Numbered from the stretch's first letter, positions 1 through 8,470 are shown. The stretch: 12,199 nt of DNA from Temnopleurus reevesii (GCA_036244855.1 BQKZ01013276.1:1-12199), one strand, 5' to 3'. A program made the numbers and translations. Notes: generated by a model from the sequence alone, not told the origin.

Positions 1-42
1 TATCCAAGTTATTTTACCATGCTTACTATGATTTTTTTGCAG

Positions 43-155
43 GTCCTGACCGCACAAACTACAGATAACTGGGACAAGAGTGACTGTGTGACGTTCGTGA
101 TGCACAAAGAGGATCATACACTTGGCAATGCGCTCAGATACATGATTATGAAGGA
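43..155 (+). CDS. POLR1D: POLR1D exon with the EDHTLGN signature
   Basis: The acceptor is a T-rich tract ending in GCAG at 39-42, and the donor is GTAAGT at 156-161. The exon encodes 37 residues plus two bases of a split codon, including [19 protein letters not shown], the dimerisation core shared by Rpb11/AC19-type alpha-like subunits. The split codon GA is completed by C at 781 to give Asp, matching the acidic or Asn residue before the conserved P-(D/E)-V-E-F-C-G. Confidence 0.95.
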
Positions 156-2381
156 GTAAGTATGAACTGTGTGAGCAGAGCACCGTGGGCAAAAGGAACA
201 AATTAATTGGACAAACTAAACAACTCTCATTCAGGCCCTTGCAAAAGTTTTTACCTACCAAAGAAAATAGCTTCTCTTATTGAAAGAAAAATAGTTATGT
301 GTACATGCATTTGGACCCGCTTCTGTGTAGACGTCAAGTTCTTGAATTGAAGTAATTTCAACCGAAACAAAGTACATGAAATGGTAAACTCAATATCAAC
401 TTTGGCATTCATAAACTTGTGAATAAGCAAAACTGTATGCAGTGGAATTTCGTTATAACAAGATCCTAGGGATTCAGAGAAATTATTGCACCTTTTTGTA
501 TTGAATGTTTGTCATATAATCAGGGCTAAAATACAGTAGAGTACATAGAGATAGGACCAGCAAAATCACTTTATATAACGAGCATTTGTCATAATGAGTG
601 CTTATAAAATGTTCCACTGATTGCTAATGGGATTTTTTTATAAATGGCCAAAGCACAAATCTCCTCATGAAATAAAGGATGGGCGATTGGAACTCTTTAT
701 TAGTTTGTTATACGACAATTTTCAGTGGGCATATTTTACGTTTTGATGCAACATTTCTTTCATCTGCTTTCATACTATAGCCCTGATGTAGAGTTCTGTG
801 GCTACAGTGTCCCACATCCAACAGAGAACAGGATCAACTTCAGAATACAGACAAAGGGTAATGACCACAGTAATGTTTATTTTACTTATCACAGGGATGC
901 CAGCCAAAAATCATATTCTTTTTGTATTGCATTTGGATTAGGGGTACCAAACTCAGTAGGTATTAGCAATTGTTCGGAATATAAAATACCAAATAGCTCC
1001 CACCTGTCATGTAAACTTTACGCTTTGCATCAGAAAACAAGATAAATATGGCATACAATTTGGCAGATTGGTCACCATGCAGTAAAAGCATTTGTTCTGG
1101 TAAATAAGGTTTCCTTAATAGACAGTACCAGAGAAAAAATGCATTTCCCATAGAGACAGGTGCGATGCATTATGGAATCATGATGTTGTGTAACATTCAT
1201 TCTGTATTCATAAATATCTACTGATCTTAGTTCCCCCTTTAGAAGCAGGAGTATAGAAAAAGTAGGGAATACAATTTTTGGTTGGCATCTCTGTAATCAT
1301 GTTTACTCAGAGTCTCACCTTGAAACAGAGTTTGACCTTTTATTCAGTATTCTCTAATTCATAGAAAGAGGGTTCTTGAGGCATTGCCATGTTTTACGAC
1401 TTGTCTTTGTTGTTTTGTTTTGCCCATCCACTTTTGTCTTTTAGATACAAGCTGGACTTCATTTGATTTTGTCCATTTTGTTTAAAATTTGCTCTGATTT
1501 GATGTGATGAGTTTCCAATAAAATCAAAAGAACGAAAAAAGCATGTTTCTTTCAAAGCGAGACAAATAGGCAGAAAAAGAGAAAGGGGGGGGGGGGATCA
1601 GATGCCTGCATTATTGAAATCAATTTATATTTCATACCCTTTCCACTTCAATTTATTCTAAAGGACCTTCCGCTGGTGATGTTTTCCGAAAGGGGCTAGC
1701 AAACCTATCAGAATCGTGTGATCATATTCAACAGACATTTGAAGTGAGTACATAAATCAGGAATATTCTCCCATGCTATTAATTGCTTTCAAGTATACTT
1801 CGGGATATCAAAGAAGTTAAAAGTCATGAAAAACCGGGGTTGTTTCATAAGCTGTGCATAGGTTCATGGATGACACTACGAACAACTGGTGACCATTATT
1901 TGGGTTGCGATTCAGCGTCGGGTTATCATTTAGTGCGAGAAAGGGTCACCAGTCGTCCGTAAAGTTGTGTGTAGATCTACACACAACTTTATGAAACACA
2001 TCCCTTGTGCAGAATTTTTTTTATAGAATGTATTTTTTTATTTTCAATTAACCAAGAAGATGTGATCAGTTTGATTATCTACAATGGTTTTGGCCATGTT
2101 TTGAGCAATTATTAAAAGACTGTCTCAAAATAATTCTTAAATTTCTAGTATGTAAGAGACAGCAACCAACAATCTCCCTGATTACACGCACCCCTCCACC
2201 TCCCATATGTGAGTGTTGGACACTTTAACGTCTTGTTTTCTTATTTTTCCAATAGAGAAGATGGCAAAGAATTGATTAAAAAATGGAAATACATGTTCAT
2301 ATTTTCATGGATTTCTCCATTTCTTTTTATTTTCAGGAGAGCATACGAAAGTTCAAAGATGAAGGAATGGAGACACAATGA
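43..2381 (+). CDS. POLR1D: RNA polymerase I/III subunit AC19 (RPAC2), four 3' exons, N-terminus outside window
   Basis: AC19 pairs with AC40 (POLR1C) to form the alpha-like heterodimer on which RNA polymerases I and III assemble in the nucleus. Joining 43-155, 781-857, 1664-1743 and 2337-2381 gives one open frame of 104 residues ending in TGA. It starts [10 protein letters not shown], carries the family signature [15 protein letters not shown] (about residues 23-37), then [25 protein letters not shown], and a C-terminal helix [20 protein letters not shown]. All introns have GT..AG ends and the split codons (GA|C and G|GA) restore conserved residues, so the gene looks intact. Human POLR1D has 133 residues, so one short upstream exon with the start codon should lie left of the window. 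Recognition is from conserved motifs by eye; I am very sure of the family. Confidence 0.96.
440..619. mobile_element. 180-bp Tigger/pogo-like MITE, decayed copy, in POLR1D intron
   Basis: The left end reads CAGTGGAATTTCGTTATAAC and the right end degenerates to CACTG at 615-619. The interior (GGCTAAAATACAGTAGAGTACATAGAGATAGGACC and onward, around 523-559) matches the interior of the element at 5439-5618 in the same order, and both copies are 180 bp by my count. It is non-autonomous, with no open frame. The terminal bases are eroded here, so the target-site duplication is not clear. Confidence 0.7.
781..857 (+). CDS. POLR1D: POLR1D exon with the [11 protein letters not shown] segment
   Basis: The acceptor is CATACTATAG ending at 780 and the donor is GTAATG at 858. 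The exon encodes [18 protein letters not shown] followed by NFRIQTK, the beta-strand region that packs against the AC40 partner. The frame is open upstream of the acceptor as well, so a longer reading exists from 725, but residues there show no family similarity and the acceptor fits the conserved boundary. Confidence 0.95.
1585..1596. repeat. poly-G tract (12 G)
   Basis: Uninterrupted run of 12 G in the intron before the third visible POLR1D exon, ahead of its acceptor. Such homopolymers vary in length and are prone to sequencing error. Confidence 0.9.
1664..1743 (+). CDS. POLR1D: POLR1D exon with the C-terminal helix
   Basis: The acceptor TTCTAAAG ends at 1663 and the donor GTGAGT starts at 1744. 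The first two bases complete a Gly codon begun at 857. It encodes [19 protein letters not shown] and HIQQTFE, equivalent to the human segment with QRGLNELMNVCQHVLDKFE (from memory). The frame would stop soon after the donor (GTG AGT ACA TAA), which supports splicing here. Confidence 0.93.
1836..2005. mobile_element. Foldback MITE in POLR1D intron, TGTTTCATAA type
   Basis: Left end GGGGTTGTTTCATAAGCTGT and right end ACAACTTTATGAAACACATCCC are imperfect inverted repeats. Subterminal CTGGTGACC (near 1883) and GGTCACCAG (near 1944) form a second matched pair, so the whole unit can fold. There is no coding potential. A second element with the same kind of ends lies at 5041-5427. It sits in the last POLR1D intron on the sense strand and leaves both splice sites untouched. 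Confidence 0.75.
1961..1990. repeat. Perfect 30-bp palindrome
   Basis: Bases 1961-1975 are the exact reverse complement of 1976-1990, centred on AGATCT, with arms AAAGTTGTGTGTAGA / TCTACACACAACTTT. There is no spacer. It lies at the right end of the MITE at 1836-2005 and includes part of its terminal repeat. Confidence 0.97.
2337..2381 (+). CDS. POLR1D: POLR1D terminal coding exon
   Basis: The acceptor is a T-rich stretch ending TTTTCAG at 2336. It encodes [14 protein letters not shown] and the TGA stop at 2379-2381. ESI-(R/K)-x-(F/Y)-KD aligns with the end of human POLR1D (ASIKDYKD), and the phase-0 junction joins it directly to TFE of the previous exon. The tail is shorter than in human. 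Confidence 0.9.
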   Translation, partial: ESIRKFKDEGMETQ

Positions 2382-2930
2382 CCCAGGCTTCCAATGGAGA
2401 GTAAAATATGAGTACTATGAACTATATCTCAACTAGTTGAGAGTATGAGCCATGATGGCAATTGAACAGCAGTAGCAAAACTGGGACTAAAGGAACTGGC
2501 CAGAGGAGGCTGACATCTAGAAGATATGATACAATGAAACCTCATCATTACATGGTCCTTGGGACTATGAAAATTATCAGGAATCTTCTTATCAAGGCAG
2601 AAAGACAAAAGAAAAGAAAGAGCTTGGACCATGAAAAATCACATTGTTATATCAGGCATCTTGTTATATCCAATCTTCCATTAGTTCAATTAGTGTGATT
2701 ATGCAACAAAGAAAATGCATCTTTCTTATAAACTGCATGAGGAAAGAATGTGATGATGAAAATGATGACAATAATGACAATGATGACAAAGTCAATGATG
2801 AACATGGAGTCATTTCCAACAGTCATTTCCAATGATAAACAATGCTGCTTTTGCGATCCTTATTTTCTTCAAAACAATTGGATTTATTTTAAATTTTCAT
2901 TTTCCAATGGAGGATTTTTGTGATGTCAAA
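2382..2930 (+). other. POLR1D 3' flank / probable 3' UTR, no gene
   Basis: Follows the stop codon at 2381. Short frames of 63-78 residues occur here but show no recognisable motif and overlap one another. I find no AATAAA before 3941 and only variant hexamers such as GATAAA near 2834, so the polyadenylation site cannot be placed. A perfect 16-bp palindrome (TCTCAACTAGTTGAGA) lies at 2427-2442. Confidence 0.5.
2750..2806. repeat. GATGA(C/A)-rich simple repeat
   Basis: Imperfect trinucleotide-like tract of GATGAT, AATGATGAC and CAATGATGAC units. In one frame it reads as an Asp/Asn-rich run, which is a by-product of the repeat and not evidence of a protein. Confidence 0.75.
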
Positions 2931-2934
2931 CTTA

Positions 2935-3092
2935 GTCAACGTTGCCTAAGTCAAATCAGTTGGGAATGAAGAAATAGTTTGACTTAGAGAAAATTCGGCT
3001 TACGAAGGGTATTATCAATATGATACAAAGAGAAGTAGAGTGAGAATAATCTTTGACTTAGGCGAGGTTGACTTGAGAGGCGAGGTTGACTG
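2935..3092. mobile_element. MITE with GTCAACCTCGCC-type ends, copy 1
   Basis: The left end GTCAACGTTGCCTAAGTCAAA pairs with the right end TTTGACTTAGGCGAGGTTGAC. The right terminal motif GGCGAGGTTGACT is duplicated (3061-3073 and 3079-3091). The interior shares TTGA(-/A)CTTAGAGAA and ATACAAAGAGAAG-like segments with the element at 3270-3430. A TA precedes the left end and follows the right end, as in Tc1/mariner/pogo-type insertions. Confidence 0.65.
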
Positions 3093-3269
3093 TATTATCA
3101 ACAACCGTTGTTAAATGTTTAATGGTGAAATATTTTTTCGTCTGATAACGAACAATCACATTTTGATAGATGGAATGGTCATCACCTGCATTGCTGCTAG
3201 GACGAACAAGCCTCAATGTTTGTCAGAGTTAGGAACACTTATGTATGCAATTTACATTTCTGTGATGTA

Positions 3270-3430
3270 CAAGTCAACCATACCCTTATAAAGTACATCT
3301 GTTCGGACTGACATGTAGTTTGAACTTAGAGAATTTATCAATGATGGGTAGAATATAAAGAGAAGAGGAATTCAAAAGGACTTTGACAGAGGCAATTATT
3401 ATGTGAGGTCAGAATGAGCAAGGTTGACTG
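3270..3430. mobile_element. MITE with GTCAACC ends, copy 2
   Basis: Begins CAAGTCAACCATACC after a TA dinucleotide and ends CAAGGTTGACTG before TA (3431-3432). Internal TTTGAACTTAGAGAATTTATCAATG and TATAAAGAGAAGAGGAATTC correspond to segments of the element at 2935-3092, so these are two diverged members of one non-autonomous family about 335 bp apart. Confidence 0.6.
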
Positions 3431-3432
3431 TA

Positions 3433-3953
3433 GTCTTGGGGCAAACTTGAATAGATTTGGTAACATTAATTAGGAAAATCCTTGATTGTGTGATAGCTCA
3501 TACTAATTACTAAGTGTATTGGTACTTGTTCCATAAATAGTTTTCAATTTAAACTTGCAATTTTATTTTGTGAAATCAAGGATCTGTTATGAAAGATTCC
3601 ATGAGCAGAGTTGATACTTTCTATGTCTGGTATCGTATTCATGTTCCCCTTATATTACAATTTATTTTCCTTTTTTTTTTTAAACTTTGAATTCCTATTT
3701 TCGATGAACAAAACACAAAAATGTTTTAGGGGCATGAGCTTGGAGACAAAGATAAACAATTAACAAATGCTATATGTTTTGTTTCTTTATTTTACAATGA
3801 ATGAGACAATGGTTTCAATTTACAAAATAATGATAAGATGAATTCAAAAGTATCAATTGCTAAGTAAATTTCTTTTGGAAGGCTATGCAGCAAATGCTCT
3901 AATAGTAATTCCTGCAGTATCAAGGTTTCCTCCACTGCAAATTAAACAGTTCT
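3433..3953. other. Intergenic AT-rich sequence, nothing recognised
   Basis: No frame above noise and no inverted repeat I can support. It holds a T-run at 3670-3680 and an ATTAAA at 3941-3946. That hexamer is the first standard variant polyadenylation signal after POLR1D, but it is 1.56 kb from the stop codon. Confidence 0.5.
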
Positions 3954-4082
3954 GGACCCTGTAACATAAAAGATGCAATTAAACTTGCAATAAATATTTC
4001 TCGTAAGTCTATGGCAAAACGTGTACCAAAGAGATGCAATTAATTGCAAGATTAATTGTATCTCTTTTATGTTACAGGCCCC
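3954..4082. mobile_element. Foldback MITE, GG(A/G)CCTGTAACATAAAAGA ends, copy 1
   Basis: Left end GGACCCTGTAACATAAAAGA and right end TCTCTTTTATGTTACAGGCC form inverted repeats of about 25 bp. Inside, TGCAATTAAACTTGCAATAAAT and GCAATTAATTGCAAGATTAATTG add secondary pairing. The same element recurs at 11871-12001 in the DHHC gene. Overlapping short frames on both strands are products of the symmetric repeat. Confidence 0.85.
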
Positions 4083-4162
4083 TGCTATGCTGTGATTTCT
4101 AAACATACACTGTATACGAATATGGGCAAACATACAAATAACCAGTTTTGTAACATAGATGT

Positions 4163-4320
4163 TCAGGCGAAATCATACTTTAGGTCCCCCCTTGCAGAGA
4201 GAGCACGCATTTCTTTACACACAAGTCTATGGCGGTGGATTGAGGTCCCCGCTGCGAGCACTGAATAAAGCTATACTGTGCAAAGTGAATGCTGGGGACC
4301 TAAAATACGATTAAGCCTGA
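4163..4320. mobile_element. Foldback MITE with TCAGGC..TAGGTCCCC ends
   Basis: The left arm is TCAGGCGAAATCATACTTTA then GGTCCCC; the right arm is GGGGACC then TAAAATACGATTAAGCCTGA. The arms pair over about 27 bp with a few mismatches around a loop of roughly 100 bp. The loop is the most GC-rich part of the neighbourhood (GGCGGTGGATTGAGGTCCCC) but has no significant frame. Confidence 0.75.
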
Positions 4321-4471
4321 TAACAAATATTCATACTTACAGATGCAAACCTGGCAGATTTCCCAAAGTCATGGAAAATGTTTGATATTTGTCGTTGAAT
4401 TTTGGGTGTTGGTTACGTTACTCTAATGGGGAAATGGCCATATACTAGTAGTACAGTCTAACTTGTCCTAG

Positions 4472-4538
4472 CCTCCATCTGCCTGTAGTGGTCATTTTTC
4501 TGTTTCCCTTTACTGGCCACTATAGACAGGTGGGGACC
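4472..4538. repeat. Short inverted repeat, probable MITE remnant
   Basis: CTCCATCTGCCTGTAGTGGTCA pairs imperfectly with TGGCCACTATAGACAGGTGGGG across a loop rich in T and C. A preceding TACAGTCTAACTTGTCC (about 4452-4468) resembles the end of a TA-inserting element, so the full remnant may be longer, but no matching right end is clear. Confidence 0.5.
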
Positions 4539-4539
4539 A

Positions 4540-5040
4540 TCATGACATGTGTAAGACTTTTAAAGTAGCAATTTATTTAAAGGTAATGAAAAAATTATGG
4601 AATTCTGTTTTCAAATTTCTGTGGGAACTCCGCAACTTTCCCAAATATGCGCAAGGATAGATTTTAATGTGAATAACTGAACAGCTGAAACAAATTATTT
4701 CCGAGAGAAAGTATGCTCATGATACCATGTATGTTTTCTGTAGTGAGAAAGTCTTGTGCCTATCACATAAAAAAAATCAATTGGTCAAAATTAATCAAAG
4801 TACCCCTTATAAAAACAGTATAAGTTATAAAATAAAATGCTTTTTAGTACAACAACTTTACCAATGTGTTTTGTAATACAGGTTTGCTGTGAAAATTAGA
4901 CCAATCCGTTGGTTTATGCATTAAAAAGCATATATTTATCAAAACTTTACATCTACCAAACATAAAATTTGAAAGAATTTCTTAAATATATTTCCAAGCA
5001 CATGATGTTAAATATTGCCTAGACAATATTTCACATTGCA
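4540..5040. other. Intergenic AT-rich sequence, nothing recognised
   Basis: Only scattered A/T runs. No frame, RNA gene or convincing inverted repeat seen on either strand. Confidence 0.5.
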
Positions 5041-5427
5041 TGGTTGTGTTTCACAAAGCTGTCCGTAGAGTTAAGCAGGACTCTTTGCATGACTGGTTAC
5101 CCATTCCTGCACTTTAATAGTGAGTACCATAATTTCATTTAATTACTCTAAAAGCGAATAGTTTAGTAGACATAAATGTTAACAAATTCACTGAATTTAG
5201 AGCCTCTTCAAATATTAGCGAGTTGCTATTTGCACATTTTTAAAGATTATTGTTCACAAGTACTGTATATAGGGATTCTACTTGTAATTAGTGAAAATTT
5301 TTGGTGAAAATGTTAGCGAATTTGTGTTATGCAAAATTCGTGAAATTATACAGTTACACTTTAAAAAGGGTCGCCAGTCACATGTAGAGCAGTGCATAAC
5401 TCTATGAACAGCTTAATGAAACAACCA
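5041..5427. mobile_element. Foldback MITE, TGTTTCAYAAAGCTGT type, with enlarged middle
   Basis: The left arm TGGTTGTGTTTCACAAAGCTGTCCGTAGAG is the inverted counterpart of the right arm ending CTCTATGAACAGCTTAATGAAACAACC (5399-5426); pairing continues into GACTGGTTACCC (5092-5103) and GGGTCGCCAGTC (5368-5379). The roughly 250 bp between the arms is richer in A/T and contains its own GCGAA/TTCG motifs (GTTAGCGAATTTG and AAATTCGTGAAAT), which suggests a second sequence inserted inside. Same type of ends as the element at 1836-2005. Confidence 0.65.
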
Positions 5428-5438
5428 GGGCTAAAATA

Positions 5439-5618
5439 CAGTCTAATCTCGTTATAACGAGGTCGTTGGGACCAGAGGAAGTACCTCTTATATTTATATT
5501 GAAACCTTGTTATATAAGGGCCAAAATACTATAAAATACAAAGAGATGGGACAAGGAAAATTACCTTGTTATAACGAGAGCTTGTTATATCAGTACTCTT
5601 TAAAACGAGGTTTGACTG
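5439..5618. mobile_element. 180-bp Tigger/pogo-like MITE, well-preserved copy
   Basis: The left end CAGTCTAATCTCGTTATAAC and the right end (reverse complement CAGTCAAACCTCGTTTTAAA) are inverted repeats of about 24 bp. They are flanked on both sides by TA (5437-5438, 5619-5620). A CAG terminus with TA duplication and the string ACCTCGTT is what Tigger/pogo elements show (known family feature). No transposase is encoded, so it is non-autonomous. It starts 12 bp after the end of the element at 5041-5427. Confidence 0.8.
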
Positions 5619-5620
5619 TA

Positions 5621-6304
5621 TACCATATATTCTATTAGATACATATTCATTAACAGCCAAATGAAAAAAAAACTTGCAAGATAATTTGATGAGATTCTGC
5701 TATTAAATATTCTTGAATATTACAAGGAAGCAGATCTAAGCAGTAAAAGAAAGTAACAAAACTCATATACATGCAGAGACGCATTTTCTCATCAGCTAAA
5801 CACAGAAACATTTGCATTTTTTTCTAAATCAAACTGATGCTAAATCCCCATCTCCCCCCAAAAACACAATTATACACACGCATGTATCCAAATGCATTGA
5901 CAACAACAATCCTAAATATTGTTTAACACATATGGTATACCACTTAATTTCAGTTCCACCACCACAACACAAAATAAATTACATTTCTGGAGTTATACAT
6001 CACAATGAAACTGGAGAGTATAAAATCAAATACTCTCATTCACAAACAAACAATAGACCTTAGAAGTATTTATTTACAAATAGAATAAATATCGAAGGCA
6101 TTTCCTCCTATGTACACCAATTATTTCACCAAATTTACAGAGAAATTCATTGAGTACACTGTTCTAATGAACCTACATTGAATTTCAGAAAGTGCTCGGT
6201 AATCATCACCTATCATGTCACTTTAATAGTGACTGAATAATAATGGTTTGGAATATTACATCCCAAATTTGCTTTCATGCATTTATCTTTTTTTAAATTC
6301 ATAA
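5621..6304. other. Intergenic sequence, nothing recognised
   Basis: An 83-residue frame at 5812-6063 is rich in His, Asn, Pro and Thr from CA-rich sequence and has no family motif, splice context or start context worth noting. I see no RNA gene or repeat that can be supported. Confidence 0.5.
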
Positions 6305-6308
6305 TTAA

Positions 6309-6836
6309 AGGGGAACTTCACCCAGACATTGATGTGCGCTCAGTGGATGAAGAAAATACAACGGTTGATCTGTGAAAATTTGAGCAATATCCGACAATCC
6401 ATTTAAAAGATATGAATTTTCAAAGTTTTGACTTACACCCTCATGGGCTCCTCAAATTGGCAACGTACAGGCACAAAATAGCTGCCAACATGGAGAGCTC
6501 TCCAATCACTTTGAACACAGAATTTCACATTTTCTTCTTTATCCAGAAAAGTAGACAAATTTGTACTTTTCTCTTCAAGTATGATATGAACATTTCGAAA
6601 TGAATTTTGTTGATTTATTGTCTACTTTTCTAGAAAAAGCAGAAAATGTGAAATTCTCTGTACAAAGTGAATGGAGAGTTCTCCATGTTGGCAGCCCATG
6701 AGGGGTTTGAATGAAACTTTTAAAATTCATAACTTTTGAATGGATTGTTGGATTTCGCTCAAATTTTCACAATATGATCATTTTATTTTTCTTCACTTCC
6801 GCTGAGAGTGCATCAATGTCTGGGTGAAGTTCCCTT
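6309..6836. mobile_element. 528-bp long-arm foldback element with TTAA target sites
   Basis: The arms of roughly 220-250 bp are inverted copies. The left begins AGGGGAACTTCACCCAGACA and the right ends TGTCTGGGTGAAGTTCCCTT. Both are bordered by TTAA (6305-6308 and 6837-6840). Matching inner landmarks include ATTTGAGC / GCTCAAAT, CCAACATGGAGA / TCTCCATGTTGG and AAAAGTAGACAA / TTGTCTACTTTT. The left arm has about 30 bp (near 6452-6483) that the right arm lacks. The loop is about 60 bp near 6560-6620. TTAA duplication is known from piggyBac-type transposition, but the terminal bases are not piggyBac CCC, so the superfamily is open. Confidence 0.85.
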
Positions 6837-6840
6837 TTAA

Positions 6841-7118
6841 GCATGAATCATTTCCCAAGATCTTGGTCGAACAATTTTTATGTGCCTCAACATAATGGAT
6901 AAACTTGTACAATTCTTGAGAAATTGTAGATTGGTTGCATATTTTTCCCTTTTCTTTTGTGAAGGCACCATAATAAGTCATCTTATACACACAAAAATAT
7001 ATTTCTCGTCACATTATTCTCGTTCAAAATGGTGATGAAGCACATATGTGCACAAATATACTTGTACAAAGAAAACCATGGGACCAGAACGACAATTATT
7101 ATGGTTATTGCAGGAATA
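6841..7118. other. Spacer, nothing recognised
   Basis: A 65-residue minus-strand frame begins here but runs into the preceding foldback arm and has no recognisable motif. Confidence 0.45.
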
Positions 7119-7264
7119 GGCCAGTATTCCGATAGTGAAGTTTAACTTAACCCAGGTCTAAGTGATTGTATTATAGACCACTTATTTAACTTTTGAATAG
7201 CCCAGGCCTAAATAGCAATGGCTTAGACTGGGGTTAACTTAACCCCGCTAACGGAAAACAGGCC
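7119..7264. mobile_element. Foldback MITE with GGCC(A/T)GTNTTCCG ends
   Basis: The left arm GGCCAGTATTCCGATAGTGAA then GTTTAACTTAACCC pairs with the right arm GGGGTTAACTTAACCCCGCTA then ACGGAAAACAGGCC. The internal CCCAGGTCTAAGTGATTG / CCCAGGCCTAAATAGCAATG and GCTTAGACTGGGG add further pairing. ATA stands immediately before and after the element, consistent with a TA-type duplication. Confidence 0.75.
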
Positions 7265-7390
7265 ATAGAGCTAACAAAATAAGGGCTGGGGTCAAATTTT
7301 CCCTCTGTATCAGATCACTTCAATCTGATTTTCTACTGTATATTACACGTAATTGATTGGAAGAATATACTGTACAAAGTATACAAAATA

Positions 7391-7885
7391 GGCAGTGTAT
7401 ACAACCACACCCGTGTGTCTTTACCATCCAGCCACACGCGTGTGGTTGTATTCAAACCAGTCCATGGTGATACAGCCACATGCTGCTCTTAGTAATTTTC
7501 TCACAGTACATTGTCTATAATTAATGCTATGTAAATTGCAGGCCTAATACATTTGGAACAAGGATTAAAAGTGGAGTAGATACGAAGGTGAGGAAAGAAA
7601 TAAAAACTATTTAATGGAACATTGGAGGAAGGAGGAAGGAAATCAAAGTACAAGTACAAGATGATGAATAAAATTTGATCGCTATTCTGTATTCGGCTGG
7701 GGGCTAGTCGTTTGACACATTTTTTTCACACATGAGCATGTATGTACAATGTACTGTGAGAATATTACTATTTAGTATAGGTGTGGCGTGTGGCTGTATC
7801 ACCATGGAGTCTGGACTGGTTTGGATACAACCACACGCGTGTGGCTGGATGGTAAAGACACACGAGTGAGGTTATATACACTGCC
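7391..7885. mobile_element. 495-bp element with about 95-bp terminal inverted repeats
   Basis: The left arm 7391-7485 and right arm about 7790-7885 are inverted copies, both starting GGCAGTGTATA when read inward and bordered by TA (7389-7390, 7886-7887). Shared inner blocks are GTGTGTCTTTACCATCCAG, CCACACGCGTGTGG, CAAACCAGTCCA and CCATGGTGATACAGCCACA. The right arm has six extra bases (reading GACTCC inward) just before the CCATGGTG block. The 300-bp centre has no significant frame, so it looks non-autonomous; TA borders suggest a Tc1/mariner-like mover (inference). Confidence 0.82.
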
Positions 7886-7887
7886 TA

Positions 7888-8470
7888 AAAAATATGGCAA
7901 ACAAATCAAGGGGTAAATAAAAGTAAGGTGCAGAACATTTCTGATTATACATTATTCTGTCCTACCAATTGCACAAAAATCCTGGTGCACCAAAGTTGAA
8001 TGTACATGAAACGTTTTATACCAAAACATGTATACATTTTAATTATTACTTCATGAAAAGCATGGGAGTTAAATAAAAGACCGCAAGGTTTGGATATAAG
8101 TTATCACAACTTATCATATCGACCACATAAAGGATTATGTTACTAAGGACTCATAGATTTGGTGCGATTAAAAGATGGATCAAATCTTGGTGGCATTTCA
8201 CTAGAATTGTTTGGAGGTTGAGAATGACTTCGATAATATTTTCTTGGAATAAGTGAGAATATCAGAATTTTCCCACCTGAAAACATGTTTCCGTCATTCT
8301 TATAATCACTTTTATCCAACAAAGGTGTGAAGTGCCACCCTTGTATATTGGTTAATAGTTTTAAGATAAAGAAATGGTCAATAATAATGCAACTATGTAC
8401 TCTGACAGCTTGATACATACACGACAGTTACATACTTTTTCACAATTAAGATAATAGGGGCTCAAGTATC
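7888..8470. other. Intergenic sequence with one weak exon candidate
   Basis: The longest frame of the intergenic space lies here on the minus strand (8143-8418, 91 residues). Only its last 44 codons, from a possible acceptor at 8277-8278, look at all protein-like (see findings). Otherwise nothing recognised. Confidence 0.4.

Noticed and set aside
725..1045. 106-residue frame read as one protein
   Set aside because: Only 781-857 is real (a POLR1D exon). The rest is intron read through splice sites, and the following exon restores the conserved protein.
2209..2835. Overlapping 63-78 residue frames downstream of POLR1D, one Asp/Asn-rich
   Set aside because: They have no motif or splice context, and the acidic run comes from a GAT-type simple repeat. 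The first of them contains the terminal POLR1D exon in the wrong frame.
3942..4268. Short frames on both strands sharing FYVTG with a frame at 11709-11900
   Set aside because: The shared string is the translated end of the same inverted-repeat element at both sites, not a conserved protein.
5812..6063. 83-residue His/Asn/Pro-rich frame
   Set aside because: CA- and AAT-rich composition explains it. There is no family motif, splice signal or codon pattern in favour.
6309..7885. Large hairpins as possible microRNA precursors
   Set aside because: Arm lengths (over 90 and over 200 bp), TA/TTAA borders and multi-copy relatives fit transposon foldbacks better than a microRNA precursor.
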